From NCBI GenBank assembly GCA_009914555.1, contig WNDY01000041.1:1-40072 (forward strand): 40,072 nt of DNA, given 5' to 3'. The position numbers and the translations under genes were made by a program. Shown in pieces: positions 28,854-37,208 of the stretch (positions are counted from its first letter, which is position 1; each line of letters starts with the position of its first letter). The notes below the pieces were generated by a model. That model worked only from the letters and a program-made list of their open reading frames with translations, was not told where the DNA came from and did no database searches. The stretch is from Xylophilus sp. GTDB lineage: Bacteria > Pseudomonadota > Gammaproteobacteria > Burkholderiales > Burkholderiaceae_C.

Positions 28854-30004
28854 ACCCCTTGTCCAACTTCGCCATCGACCCGCGCTCGGTCATCGTCCTG
28901 ACCGGCGTGATGAGCCTCGTCATGTCGCTGGTGATGTTCTTCCTCTACCGCAGCGCGCCGCCGGGCGTGCGCGGCCTGCGCGAGTGGATGCTCGCGCCGG
29001 CCGTCTGCGTGGTCGCCACGCTGCTGGTGGGCGCGCGCGGCCTGCTGCCGGACCTGCTGAGCATCGTGGCGGGCAACATGGTCGTGTTCCAGGGCGCCCT
29101 GCTGTTCTACGCCGCCAGCCAGTGCTTCCTCGACGGGCGGCGCGACACCCGCGGGTGGACCGCGGTCACGCTCGCGCTCGGCCCGGTCATGGCCTGGTAC
29201 ACCTACGTGCAGCCCAGCTACGGCGCACGCCTGGTCGTGGCCACCTCGGTCACCTCGCTGCTGTTCACCGCGCACCTGCGGCTGTACCTGCGCCACGGCA
29301 TGCAGGGCTTCGGCCGGCGCTTCATGGTCGGCGTGCTGTGCATGGAGATCGTGGTGCTGCTCGGGCGGCTGGCGGCGGTGTTCACCGGATCGGCCGGATC
29401 GACCCTGATGGACCCCACCTGGATCCAGGCGCTCTACATCGGCATGAACGCGCTCACGGTGCTGCTGCTGAGCGTGGGCGGCATCGTGCTGGCGACCGAC
29501 CGGGTGCGCGCCGAATTCCAGTACCTGGCCCGGCACGACACGCTGACCGGCGTGCTCAACCGCGGCGCGCTGATGGACGTGTTCGAGGCTGCGGTGGAGC
29601 GGGCCCGCCGCCAGCGCACCGCCCTGTCGGTGCTGCTGCTGGACCTGGACCACTTCAAGGCCGTCAACGACACCCACGGCCACCAGGCCGGCGACCGGGT
29701 GCTCCAGGATTTCGTGGCGCAGCTGCAGGGCATGCTGCGCGCGCCCGACACGCTGGGCCGCTACGGTGGGGAGGAATTCGTGGTTCTGCTGCCCGGGACC
29801 GAACTGCGCACCGCGCTGGGCGTGGCCGAACGCATCCGCAGCGGGATCGAGACGTCGCCGGGCATGCTGCGCTATACCGTCAGCATCGGCGTGACCGAGT
29901 TGCGGCGCACCCCCGGCGAGACGATGGACACGCTGCTGGCCCGCGCCGACCAGGCGCTCTACGAGGCCAAGCGCGCCGGCCGCAACCAGACCCGGTCGGC
30001 CTGA
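28850..30004 (+). CDS. Membrane-bound diguanylate cyclase (GGDEF)
   Basis: A 384-residue protein with about six transmembrane helices in the first 210 residues (SVIVLTGVMSLVMSLVMFFLY is the first) and a C-terminal GGDEF domain. The active-site motif is RYGGEEF (304-310), and an inhibitory I-site RxxD lies at 297-300 (RAPD), so c-di-GMP synthesis with product inhibition is expected. LTGVLNRGAL and DLDHFKAVNDTHGHQAGD are the other domain blocks. No known sensor domain is recognised in the membrane part. I chose GTG 28850 because it overlaps the nth stop as GTGA and gives a short N-terminus before the first helix. Confidence 0.93.
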   Translation: MNPLSNFAIDPRSVIVLTGVMSLVMSLVMFFLYRSAPPGVRGLREWMLAPAVCVVATLLVGARGLLPDLLSIVAGNMVVFQGALLFYAASQCFLDGRRDTRGWTAVTLALGPVMAWYTYVQPSYGARLVVATSVTSLLFTAHLRLYLRHGMQGFGRRFMVGVLCMEIVVLLGRLAAVFTGSAGSTLMDPTWIQALYIGMNALTVLLLSVGGIVLATDRVRAEFQYLARHDTLTGVLNRGALMDVFEAAVERARRQRTALSVLLLDLDHFKAVNDTHGHQAGDRVLQDFVAQLQGMLRAPDTLGRYGGEEFVVLLPGTELRTALGVAERIRSGIETSPGMLRYTVSIGVTELRRTPGETMDTLLARADQALYEAKRAGRNQTRSA

Positions 30005-30027
30005 ATACTCCGGGGGCCAAGGGCTGA

Positions 30028-30050
30028 AAGCGCCTGCCAATAGGGCGCTT
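30028..30050. terminator. Candidate bidirectional hairpin between GGDEF and Bug genes
   Basis: AAGCGCC (30028-30034) and GGCGCTT (30044-30050) form a 7-bp stem with a 9-base loop, 23 bases after the GGDEF stop and on the way out of the convergent Bug gene. There is no clear T run on either strand, so its strength as a terminator is uncertain. Confidence 0.45.
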
Positions 30051-30106
30051 CCAGACCATACCCAAGGCCCCTGGCTGGGCCGGCCGATGTGCCTGCCGAT
30101 GCGGCG

Positions 30107-31057
30107 TCACTGGAGCTGCATGCCGGTGCTGCTGATGAGCTGCTGCAGGAACTTCATCTGGCCTTCGAGGAAGGCGCCGACTTCGGCCGGCTTCATCGGC
30201 CGCGGCTCCAGATCCAAGCCTTCGAGCTTGCGCCGCATCTGCGGATCGGCCACCACCTCGGCGAGGGCCGCGTTGAACGTCTGCACGGCCGCCTCCGGCA
30301 TGCCGGCCGGGCCGATGAAGGCCGACCATTCGCCGATGTCGATCGGCGCGAAGCCCTGTTCCGCCACCGTGGGCACGTCGGGCATCAGCCGCGAGCGCCT
30401 GGAAGAGGCCACCGCGATGGGCCGAAGGTCACCCCGCTTCGCATAGACGGCGGCCGTCGTGGGCGTGCTGAAGAGCATGCGAACCTGCCCGCCCACCACG
30501 TCGGTGAGCGCAGGCGCCGCGCCGCGGTAGGGCACGGGCGTGAGCTTGATGCCGTTGTCCCGCTCGAAGGCCGCCACCGAGAACTGGCTGGCCTGTGCCC
30601 GCCCGCCGAAAGCGTAGCTGACCGCGCCGGGCTCGGCCTTGGCCACCCGCACCAGGTCGGCCAGGTTCTTGATTCCGTCGCTCCTGCGCACGGACCAGAC
30701 CGTCTGCGATTGCAGGAAGAAGGCCACCGGGGTGAACGGCTTGAGGGAGGTGGCCGTGGCCGCGAAAGGCATGTTCACCATGCCGAGGGTGTAGCCGTCG
30801 GGGCTGGCCGACGCGACGAGGTTGGCCACCACCGTGCCGGTGCCGCCCGGCCGGTTCTCGATGACCACCGGCTGGCCCAGGCGCTTTTCGAGGGCGGACT
30901 GCACCAGACGGGTGGACGCGTCCGACGTGCCCCCCGCGGCCACCGGCAGCAGGATGTGGATCGGGCGCTGCGGCCAGCCGTCGCCGGCATGGACCGTGGC
31001 GGCAAGGCATGCGGCGGCCGAAGCCACCGCGCCCAGGAACAGGCGGCGGGCTTGCAT
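30107..31057 (-). CDS. Bug-family (tripartite tricarboxylate transporter) solute-binding protein
   Basis: A 316-residue periplasmic binding protein of the Bug/TctC family. The signal peptide is from ATG 31057 (MQARRLFLGAVASAAACLA, with a possible twin-arginine start). Its mature part starts near WPQRPIHILLPVAAGGTSD, the usual first ligand-binding loop. ENRPGGTGTVVANLVASASPDGYTL and the final EVGAFLEGQMKFLQQLI complete the family pattern. No TctA/TctB membrane genes follow. It is 44 bases downstream of the enolase-superfamily gene and would bind the acid that enzyme handles, but the ligand is unknown. Confidence 0.94.
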   Translation of the reverse strand: MQARRLFLGAVASAAACLAATVHAGDGWPQRPIHILLPVAAGGTSDASTRLVQSALEKRLGQPVVIENRPGGTGTVVANLVASASPDGYTLGMVNMPFAATATSLKPFTPVAFFLQSQTVWSVRRSDGIKNLADLVRVAKAEPGAVSYAFGGRAQASQFSVAAFERDNGIKLTPVPYRGAAPALTDVVGGQVRMLFSTPTTAAVYAKRGDLRPIAVASSRRSRLMPDVPTVAEQGFAPIDIGEWSAFIGPAGMPEAAVQTFNAALAEVVADPQMRRKLEGLDLEPRPMKPAEVGAFLEGQMKFLQQLISSTGMQLQ

Positions 31058-31101
31058 GGTGGTGTCTCCTTGTCTTGTGGTCTTCGCGTGCGAACCGGAA
31101 G

Positions 31102-32187
31102 TCAGAGCTGCTGCTTGAATTCGGCGCTGAATTCGAGGCCGTGCCCGGGGCGGTCGGACAGCACGAAATCGCCCTGCTCGAACACGGGCGCGCCGTCGAA
31201 CAGCCGCCAAGTCCAGGCCTTGTATTCGGCCAGCAGCCCGTTGGGAACGGCCGCGACGAGCTGCGCCTGGAACTCCGGCATGATGTGGCTGACCACCGGA
31301 AGCCCGTGCGCGCGGGCCATGGCGGCGACCTCCATCCAGGCGGTGATGCCGCCCACGTGCATCACGTCGATCATGCAGATGTCCACCGAGCGCCGGGCGA
31401 ACATCTCGCGGAAGGGGGCCACGCCCCAGACGCTCTCGCCCGACATGATCTGCGTGTGCGTCGATGCGGTGACGTGCGCCATGCCGTCGTAGTCGCTGTG
31501 CCGGACCGGGTCCTCGATGCAGAACAGGCCGACTTCTTCGAGCCGGTGCGCCATCTCCACGGCCTGGCCGACGGTCCAGCGGTCGTTGATGTCGGCCATC
31601 AGCTGGATGTCCGGCCCCAGGGCTTCGCGCACGGCCCGGGCGCGTTCGAGTTCGCGGTTCGGCGCGAACTCGCCTTCCAGCGCCAGGTTGATCTTGACGT
31701 AGCGGAAGCCCTGCTCCTTGACCGCTTGCGCAGCCTTCACCCCTGCCGCGGTCGTGATGTTGCGGTGCAGGGGACCGCTGGAATAGGTCGGCACGCGCTG
31801 GCGGAAGCCGCCCAGCAGCTTCCACAGCGGCAGGTTCGCGGCCTTGCCGGCGATATCCCACAGCGCCAGGTCGATGGCGCAGAGGGCGGTGCAGAAAATG
31901 CCGGCGTGGGCCATGGTGCCGGCATGCCGGGTGATCTTGTGGCGCAGCGCATGGATACGCTGCGGGTCCTCGCCCACGATCAGTTCAGCGAATTCCTCGA
32001 CGGCCGACAGCAGCGCGCCATGCATGCCGCCCACCGAGAAGCCGATGCCGATGCCGGCCACGCCTGCGTCGGTATGCAGCTGCAGGGCCACGATAGGCCG
32101 GGTGCAGGCCTGGCGCGTCTCGGCAATGGCGACCAGGTCCTCGTCAGGAACCTCGACGAGCGCAGCGCGGAAGCTGGTGATCTTCAT
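31102..32187 (-). CDS. Enolase-superfamily enzyme (mandelate racemase/muconate lactonizing type)
   Basis: A 361-residue sugar-acid or hydroxyacid dehydratase/racemase. The metal ligands are D199 (MADINDRW), E225 (IEDPV) and E251 (SGESVWG). D274 (CMIDVMHVGG) with H301 (VVSHIMPE) forms the His-Asp pair used by mandelate racemase. The usual KxK is present only as K165-I-N167, so one lysine is replaced by Asn, which suggests a dehydratase or an unusual substrate. The start is ATG 32187. It precedes the Bug gene in an operon and is divergent from a LysR regulator, a typical catabolic layout. Confidence 0.9.
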   Translation of the reverse strand: MKITSFRAALVEVPDEDLVAIAETRQACTRPIVALQLHTDAGVAGIGIGFSVGGMHGALLSAVEEFAELIVGEDPQRIHALRHKITRHAGTMAHAGIFCTALCAIDLALWDIAGKAANLPLWKLLGGFRQRVPTYSSGPLHRNITTAAGVKAAQAVKEQGFRYVKINLALEGEFAPNRELERARAVREALGPDIQLMADINDRWTVGQAVEMAHRLEEVGLFCIEDPVRHSDYDGMAHVTASTHTQIMSGESVWGVAPFREMFARRSVDICMIDVMHVGGITAWMEVAAMARAHGLPVVSHIMPEFQAQLVAAVPNGLLAEYKAWTWRLFDGAPVFEQGDFVLSDRPGHGLEFSAEFKQQL

Positions 32188-32302
32188 GTCTGTCCATGTC
32201 TCCAGGAAATCGAGCATCGATCGTAGGAAAGCCGATTGGAACGATCAAGCCACATACCGGCACTAGACTGATGAAGAATTTTCAAAGACGACGCGAGACA
32301 CC

Positions 32303-33226
32303 ATGGGATGGGACTTCAACAGCATGCGCATCTTCGTGCTGGTCGCGCAGACGCACAGCCTGAGCGCGGCAGCCGAGGCGCTGGAGCTGACGCCATCGAC
32401 CGTCAGCAAGGCCATGACGCGCATGGAAGCCGACCTGGGCGTGCGGCTGCTGCACCGCACCACGCGCTTCGTGCACCTTACCGCCGAGGGCGTGGAATTC
32501 CTGACACGCTGCCAGGCGATCCTGCAGGAACTCGACAACGCCACCATGGCGCTGTCGAACGCACGCTCGGTACCGCAAGGGCGGCTGCGAGTGCTGGTGC
32601 CCGTGGGCTTCGGACGCCAGGTCGTGGTGCCGTCGCTGCTCGAATTCAGGCGCCGCCACCCGGCGGTGGTCCTTGACGTGGAGCTCAGCGACCGCCGGCC
32701 CGACATGGCACATGAAGGCCTCGACGCCGTCGTCGGAATCGGACCCCCGGCCGATGCCGGCCTGGTGGCCCACCGCCTGGGTCAGTACCGCTGGCTCGCC
32801 TGCGCCTCGCCGGCCTACCTGGCGGAACACGGCGAGCCCCGCACGCCGGCCGACCTGGCCGACCACCACTGCCTGTCGTACGCCTTTCCGCAGTCGCAGA
32901 ACTACCGCGAATGGCGCTTCACCAAGGGCGGGCGGACCTTCACCCAGGCGATCTCGGGGCACCTCAACATCAACCATGCGGAGTCGCTGATGGAGTTCGC
33001 GATCGCCGGCGCGGGCATCGTGCAGGTCAGCACCTTCGTGACCGCCGCGGCCCTGCGGCAGGGCACCCTGCGGGCCGTGCTGACCGACTACGCCAGCTGG
33101 GGCCCGGAGATCCACATCGCCTACCCGCCCAACCGCAACCAGTCTGCACGGGTGCGGGCCTTCATCGAGTTCCTGCAGGAAGTCACGAGCCAGTCGCTCG
33201 GCGCGCATGAAAGCGTCATTGCCTGA
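32303..33226 (+). CDS. LysR-family transcriptional regulator
   Basis: A 307-residue LysR protein. The N-terminal helix-turn-helix is FVLVAQTHSLSAAAEALELTPSTVSKAMTRMEADLGVRLLHRTTR, and the C-terminal effector-binding domain covers residues about 93-295. It is divergent from the enolase-superfamily/Bug operon over a 115-base gap, so it most likely controls that operon in response to the substrate. The spacer contains no operator that I can assign with confidence. Start ATG 32303 gives MGWDFNSMRIF, the usual length before the first helix. Confidence 0.93.
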   Translation: MGWDFNSMRIFVLVAQTHSLSAAAEALELTPSTVSKAMTRMEADLGVRLLHRTTRFVHLTAEGVEFLTRCQAILQELDNATMALSNARSVPQGRLRVLVPVGFGRQVVVPSLLEFRRRHPAVVLDVELSDRRPDMAHEGLDAVVGIGPPADAGLVAHRLGQYRWLACASPAYLAEHGEPRTPADLADHHCLSYAFPQSQNYREWRFTKGGRTFTQAISGHLNINHAESLMEFAIAGAGIVQVSTFVTAAALRQGTLRAVLTDYASWGPEIHIAYPPNRNQSARVRAFIEFLQEVTSQSLGAHESVIA

Positions 33227-33310
33227 CGATCGGTCACACCGTCCGGGCGGCGCCGGGCTTCCGCAGTCGTCCGGGTGTTCGGCATGGCGGTGCCGCAGCC
33301 CACACGGTAC

Positions 33311-33340
33311 GGGCACGGGCACGGGCACGGGCACGGGCGC
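33311..33340 (+). repeat. (GGGCAC)4 hexamer tandem repeat
   Basis: Four exact GGGCAC units (33311-33334) are followed by one degenerate GGGCGC. It lies in the 158-base space between the LysR gene and the alcohol dehydrogenase, 44 bases before the ATG. It could vary in copy number by slippage and alter promoter or leader spacing. Confidence 0.8.
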
Positions 33341-33384
33341 GGCACCGGCATAGACTGCGCCCGAACAATCCAGGAGACACCAGC

Positions 33385-34521
33385 ATGAAGATCCGTGCCG
33401 CCGTGCTTGCCCAGTCGGGCGTCGCCCGTCCCTATGCGCAGAGCCGCCCGCTCGCCATCCGCGAGGTCGAGCTCGCGCCGCCCGGCCCCGGCGAGGTGCT
33501 GGTGCGCATCCGCGCCGCCGGCCTGTGCCATTCGGACCTGTCGGTCATCTCGGGCGACCGGCCGCGCCCGCTGCCGATGGTGCTGGGCCACGAGTCGGCC
33601 GGCGAGGTGGTCGAGACCGGCCCCGGCGTGGGCCGCCTGCGCGCGGGCGACCGCGTGGTGCTGGTCTTTATGCCCAGCTGCGGCTGTTGCCTGCCCTGCG
33701 CCGAAGGCCGGCCCGCGCTGTGCGAGCCCGGTGCCGCGGCCAACAGCGCCGGCACGCTGCTGTCGGGCGAACGACGGCTGGCCACGCCGGCCGGCGAGCC
33801 GCTCAACCACCACATCGGCGTGTCGTGCTTCGCCGACTACGCGGTCGTGTCCGAGCGCTCCTGCGTCCGGCTCGAAGGCGAGACCGCCGAGATCAGCCAT
33901 GCCGAGGCCGCCCTCTTCGGCTGCGCGGTGCTGACCGGCGCCGGCGCCGTCATCAACACCGCCCGGGTGCAGGCTGGCACCTCGGCGGCGGTGCTGGGCC
34001 TGGGCGGCGTGGGCTTCAGCGCCCTGCTGGCGGCGGTGGCCAGCGGCGCACGCACCGTGGTGGCGCTGGACCTGAACGACGACAAGCTCGCGCTGGCCCG
34101 CGAACTCGGTGCCACCCACACGGTGCGCGCCGATGCGCCCGATGCCGCCGAGCAGGTGCACGCGGCCACGGCCGGCGGCGTGGACCACGCCTTCGAGATG
34201 GCCGGCGCCATCCCGGCGCTGGAGCTGGCCTGGGCCATCACCCGCCGCGGCGGCATGACCGTCTCGGCCGGCCTGCCGCACCCGACCAAGCGCTTCGCGC
34301 TGCCGCCGGTGCAGCTCGTCGGCGAGGAGCGCACGCTGCGCGGCAGCTACATCGGCTCGGCCGTGCCGGTGCGCGACATACCGCGCTACATCGGCCTGTA
34401 CCGCCAGGGCCGGCTGCCGGTGGACCGGCTCATGGGCGAGCAGCTGCCGCTGGAACGCATCAACGAAGGCTTCGACCGCATGGCCACCGGGCATGCGCTG
34501 CGCGACGTGGTCCTGCCGTGA
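33385..34521 (+). CDS. Zinc-dependent alcohol dehydrogenase (MDR superfamily)
   Basis: A 378-residue medium-chain dehydrogenase. Catalytic zinc ligands are C48 (GLCHSDLS) and H69 (LGHESAGEVV), with a third Cys near residue 179 (FGCAVLTGAG). The structural zinc is bound by C99, C102, C105 and C113 (CxxCxxCx7C). The NAD site is LGLGGVGFSALL. It oxidises an alcohol or formyl-type substrate in the cytoplasm. The group with a long insertion after the structural zinc resembles class III and aryl-alcohol dehydrogenases. Start ATG 33385 has CAGGAGA upstream. It stands alone, downstream of a hexamer repeat, with a decayed LysR gene just past its end. Confidence 0.93.
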   Translation: MKIRAAVLAQSGVARPYAQSRPLAIREVELAPPGPGEVLVRIRAAGLCHSDLSVISGDRPRPLPMVLGHESAGEVVETGPGVGRLRAGDRVVLVFMPSCGCCLPCAEGRPALCEPGAAANSAGTLLSGERRLATPAGEPLNHHIGVSCFADYAVVSERSCVRLEGETAEISHAEAALFGCAVLTGAGAVINTARVQAGTSAAVLGLGGVGFSALLAAVASGARTVVALDLNDDKLALARELGATHTVRADAPDAAEQVHAATAGGVDHAFEMAGAIPALELAWAITRRGGMTVSAGLPHPTKRFALPPVQLVGEERTLRGSYIGSAVPVRDIPRYIGLYRQGRLPVDRLMGEQLPLERINEGFDRMATGHALRDVVLP

Positions 34522-34539
34522 GCCCCGGCGTGGACAGCA

Positions 34540-34921
34540 GAGAATGCGCCCGGAGGACGACCCTGGTCTCGCGCCGAGCCCCGCCATCGGACAGCGCCAC
34601 GATCTGCAGCTGCGGCGTGCGCGTGCCACACCGCCGGCCGACGAGCGCGGGACGGTGCCGATGCCTTCCTCCTCCGCCAGCAGGCAGATCGATTCGGAGC
34701 TGCTGACCTGGATGCGGAATTCCAGGCTGCGCCCGATGGCCCGCCAGCGGCGGCAGGATACCCGCGGGTGCGGTGCCCTCGGCCCGCGCTGTGGTGCTCG
34801 TCGAATGCGTGGGCCGGCCGCCGCCAGCGAGATGCAGACCCGCTCCGCCCCCTTGCGCAGGTTGGACGCCGCGGCCACGTAGACGAAGAGCTGGCTTGAG
34901 GTCGAAGAGGTCGAAATGCAT
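34540..34921 (-). pseudogene. Decayed LysR-type regulator, internally deleted
   Basis: Pieces of a LysR protein are spread over two minus-strand frames. ATG 34921 gives MHFDLFDLK. After a frame change the HTH follows (LFVYVAAASNLRKGAERVCISLAAA). Part of the effector domain comes next (FRIQVSSSESICLLAEEEGIGTVPRSSA), and a last frame change leads to LQIVALSDGGARRETRVVL. The normal 300 residues are reduced to about 127 codons, so most of the middle is missing. It is a remnant and cannot work. In the original arrangement it may have regulated the neighbouring dehydrogenase or another lost gene. Confidence 0.75.
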
Positions 34922-35041
34922 GGGAAAGTGGCCGTCCCAATGACGCGGCAGGCAGGCAACCGCCGGTCGTGCGGACAGTTGCAGCGCGGTTCAGCCGCCC
35001 TGGGCAAGCACCGCCGGCCAGTATGCCGCCGCGGCCGCCGG

Positions 35042-35959
35042 CTAGCCGGCGCCGGCCATCAGCCGCAGGTTCTGCACCGCCGCGCCGGCCGCGCCCTTGC
35101 CAAGGTTGTCGAGCACCGCGCCCAGCACGATCTGGCCGGTGCGCGCATTGCAGGCCACGGCCAGGCTCATGTCGTTGGAGCCGTTGTGGGCCTGCGGGTC
35201 CAGCTCCATCGCCGGTTCAGCCGAAGACAGCGGCAGCACCCGCACATGCGCCGCGCCGCGGTAGCGCTCCGCGAGGCAGGCGTGGATGCGTCCGCTGCTG
35301 GCGCCGGCGGGCAGCATGCGCGCATGCAGACCGATGGTGAGCACGATGCCCTGCCGGTAGCTGCCATAGGCGGGAACGAAGACCGGCCGCTCCGACAGGC
35401 CGGCATGGGCCTGGATTTCCGGCACGTGCTTGTGTTCCAGCGCCAGGCCGTAGACGCGCAGCGCATGCGCCGCACCGCCGGCCTCGTGCGCCTCCACCCC
35501 CGCCCGGCCTTGGCCCGAATAGCCCGAGACCGCATGGATGGCCAGCGGATAACCGGCGGGCAGCAGGCCCGCGTCGGTCAGCGGCCGCAGCAGGGCGACG
35601 GCGGCCGTGGGATAGCAGCCTGGGTTGGCCACGCGCCGCGCCGAGGCGATGCGCGCGGCCTGCCGCGCATCGAGCTCCGGCAGGCCGTAGACCCAGCCCG
35701 GACTCGTGCGGTGCGCGGAGCTGGCGTCGATGACGCGCACCGCGGGGTTCTCGATCATCGCCACCGCGTCGCGGGCCGCGGCATCGGGCAGGCAGAGGAT
35801 GGCGATGTCGCTCTCGTTGAGCGCGGCCCGGCGAGCAGCCGCGTCCTTGCGCAGGTGCGCGGGCAGCGTGCGGATGCGGAATCCGCCGCCGCGCAGCCGG
35901 TTTCGCAGGTCGAGGCCGGTGGTGCCCTGGTCGCCGTCGATGAAGAGGTGGAGGTCCAT
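35042..35959 (-). CDS. argC: N-acetyl-gamma-glutamyl-phosphate reductase, short type
   Basis: A 305-residue ArgC of the short (type 2) class. The N-terminal Rossmann part reads [13 protein letters not shown]. Catalytic C115 is in [11 protein letters not shown], and the [14 protein letters not shown] and [13 protein letters not shown] segments follow. It reduces N-acetylglutamyl phosphate in arginine biosynthesis. ATG 35959 is chosen; a TTG at 35968 would add three residues. No other arg gene is near, and a divergent LysR gene lies 82 bases away, so this may be an extra copy under separate control. Confidence 0.93.
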   Translation of the reverse strand: MDLHLFIDGDQGTTGLDLRNRLRGGGFRIRTLPAHLRKDAAARRAALNESDIAILCLPDAAARDAVAMIENPAVRVIDASSAHRTSPGWVYGLPELDARQAARIASARRVANPGCYPTAAVALLRPLTDAGLLPAGYPLAIHAVSGYSGQGRAGVEAHEAGGAAHALRVYGLALEHKHVPEIQAHAGLSERPVFVPAYGSYRQGIVLTIGLHARMLPAGASSGRIHACLAERYRGAAHVRVLPLSSAEPAMELDPQAHNGSNDMSLAVACNARTGQIVLGAVLDNLGKGAAGAAVQNLRLMAGAG

Positions 35960-36041
35960 GGAACGCAACCATAGCGGCGAGGCTTCTGTGGCTCCAGCTA
36001 AATAAATGGAACGCCGGATTCAGAAAAGTTAAATTGAAGGG

Positions 36042-37208
36042 ATGCGGGAACTGAGCCTCGACCATCTGCGCACCCTCGTCGTTGTCGCCGACCTGGGGTC
36101 GCTGGCCCGCGCCGCGGGCGCGCTCCACCTGGCGGCACCCACCGTCACCGTGCAGCTCGCGGAACTGGAATCGCGGCTCGGCGGCCGCCTGCTCGTGCGC
36201 GGGCGCGGGCCGGTGCAGGCCACCGCCCTGGGCGAGCGCTTCATCGCGCGCGCTCGCCGGCTGCTGGCGGACGCCGACGACGCGGTGGAGGACGTCCGGC
36301 GCCAGCTCTCGGGCCAGACCGGCCGCGTGCGGGTCGGCGCTTCGACCGGCGCCATCGCGCACCTGCTGCCGCCCGCGCTCGAACGCCTCGCCCGGGACCA
36401 TCCCGGCATCGACGTGAACGTGCAGGTGCTGACGTCCAGCGACAGCATGGCCCGGCTGGCCGTGGGCAGCCTGGACCTGGCCGTCGTGGCGCTGCCGCAG
36501 GCGCCGGTGCGCGGCGTCCAGGTCATACCGCTGCGGCGCGAGCCGGTCGCGGCCGTCCTGCCGGCGGCCTGGAAGGCGCCCCGGCGGCTCACGCCGCAGT
36601 GGCTGGCCGCGCGGCCGCTGATCCTGAACGACGCCTCCACCCATCTCTACCGGCTCACCGCGGAATGGTTCTCCGCGGCCGGCCTGCCGTGCCGCCCGCG
36701 CATCGAACTCAACTACAACGACGCGATCCGCACGTTGGTCGCCGCCGGCTACGGCGCGGCCCTGCTGCCGCAGGAACCGCATGCGCCGGCGCACGACCCC
36801 CGCATCGCCGTACGGCCGCTCAGTCCGGCGCTCTGGCGGCAGTTGGGCCTTGCGGTCGGCGAACGGGACGCGACAGGGCCGACCGGCTTTGTCCTGGAAG
36901 CGCTGCTGCACCCCCGGACTCCGGACGCCTGCGCCAGGCGGCATGGCCGCTCGCTGAACACCCCTTTCGCCAAAAACAGACGACGCGCACCCGCCGCAGG
37001 GCGGATAGTGCACGACGCGGCACTGCACCGTGCATACCCGACAGCAGCCATCATCGAGCGCGACTTCACCCCCTGGCTTCGGTGTCCTGCTCCCGACCGT
37101 GGATGGCTCCGCGACGTTCCCATGGAGCTCATGCAGCCGTTGTCCGGACGGCGCGATGGCTGCGTTGCACGGCGCGTGCACGCAGCCGCCAGCGCCACCA
37201 TCCCGTGA
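36042..37208 (+). CDS. LysR-family regulator with abnormal C-terminal extension
   Basis: The first 292 residues are an ordinary LysR protein: HTH LVVVADLGSLARAAGALHLAAPTVTVQLAELESRLGGRLL, then an effector domain to about GPTGFVLEALLH. The open frame then continues for about 96 residues of Arg/Pro-rich sequence with no similarity, to TGA 37206-37208, and overlaps the convergent PepSY gene by 80 bases. A normal LysR would stop near 36920, so the original stop was probably lost by a frameshift or rearrangement. It is divergent from argC and a likely regulator of it. The core is certain; the tail is doubtful. Confidence 0.82.
   Translation: MRELSLDHLRTLVVVADLGSLARAAGALHLAAPTVTVQLAELESRLGGRLLVRGRGPVQATALGERFIARARRLLADADDAVEDVRRQLSGQTGRVRVGASTGAIAHLLPPALERLARDHPGIDVNVQVLTSSDSMARLAVGSLDLAVVALPQAPVRGVQVIPLRREPVAAVLPAAWKAPRRLTPQWLAARPLILNDASTHLYRLTAEWFSAAGLPCRPRIELNYNDAIRTLVAAGYGAALLPQEPHAPAHDPRIAVRPLSPALWRQLGLAVGERDATGPTGFVLEALLHPRTPDACARRHGRSLNTPFAKNRRRAPAAGRIVHDAALHRAYPTAAIIERDFTPWLRCPAPDRGWLRDVPMELMQPLSGRRDGCVARRVHAAASATIP

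Noticed and set aside
33311..33340. Start of a CRISPR array
   Set aside because: Units are six bases and directly adjacent with no spacers; no cas genes in the window.
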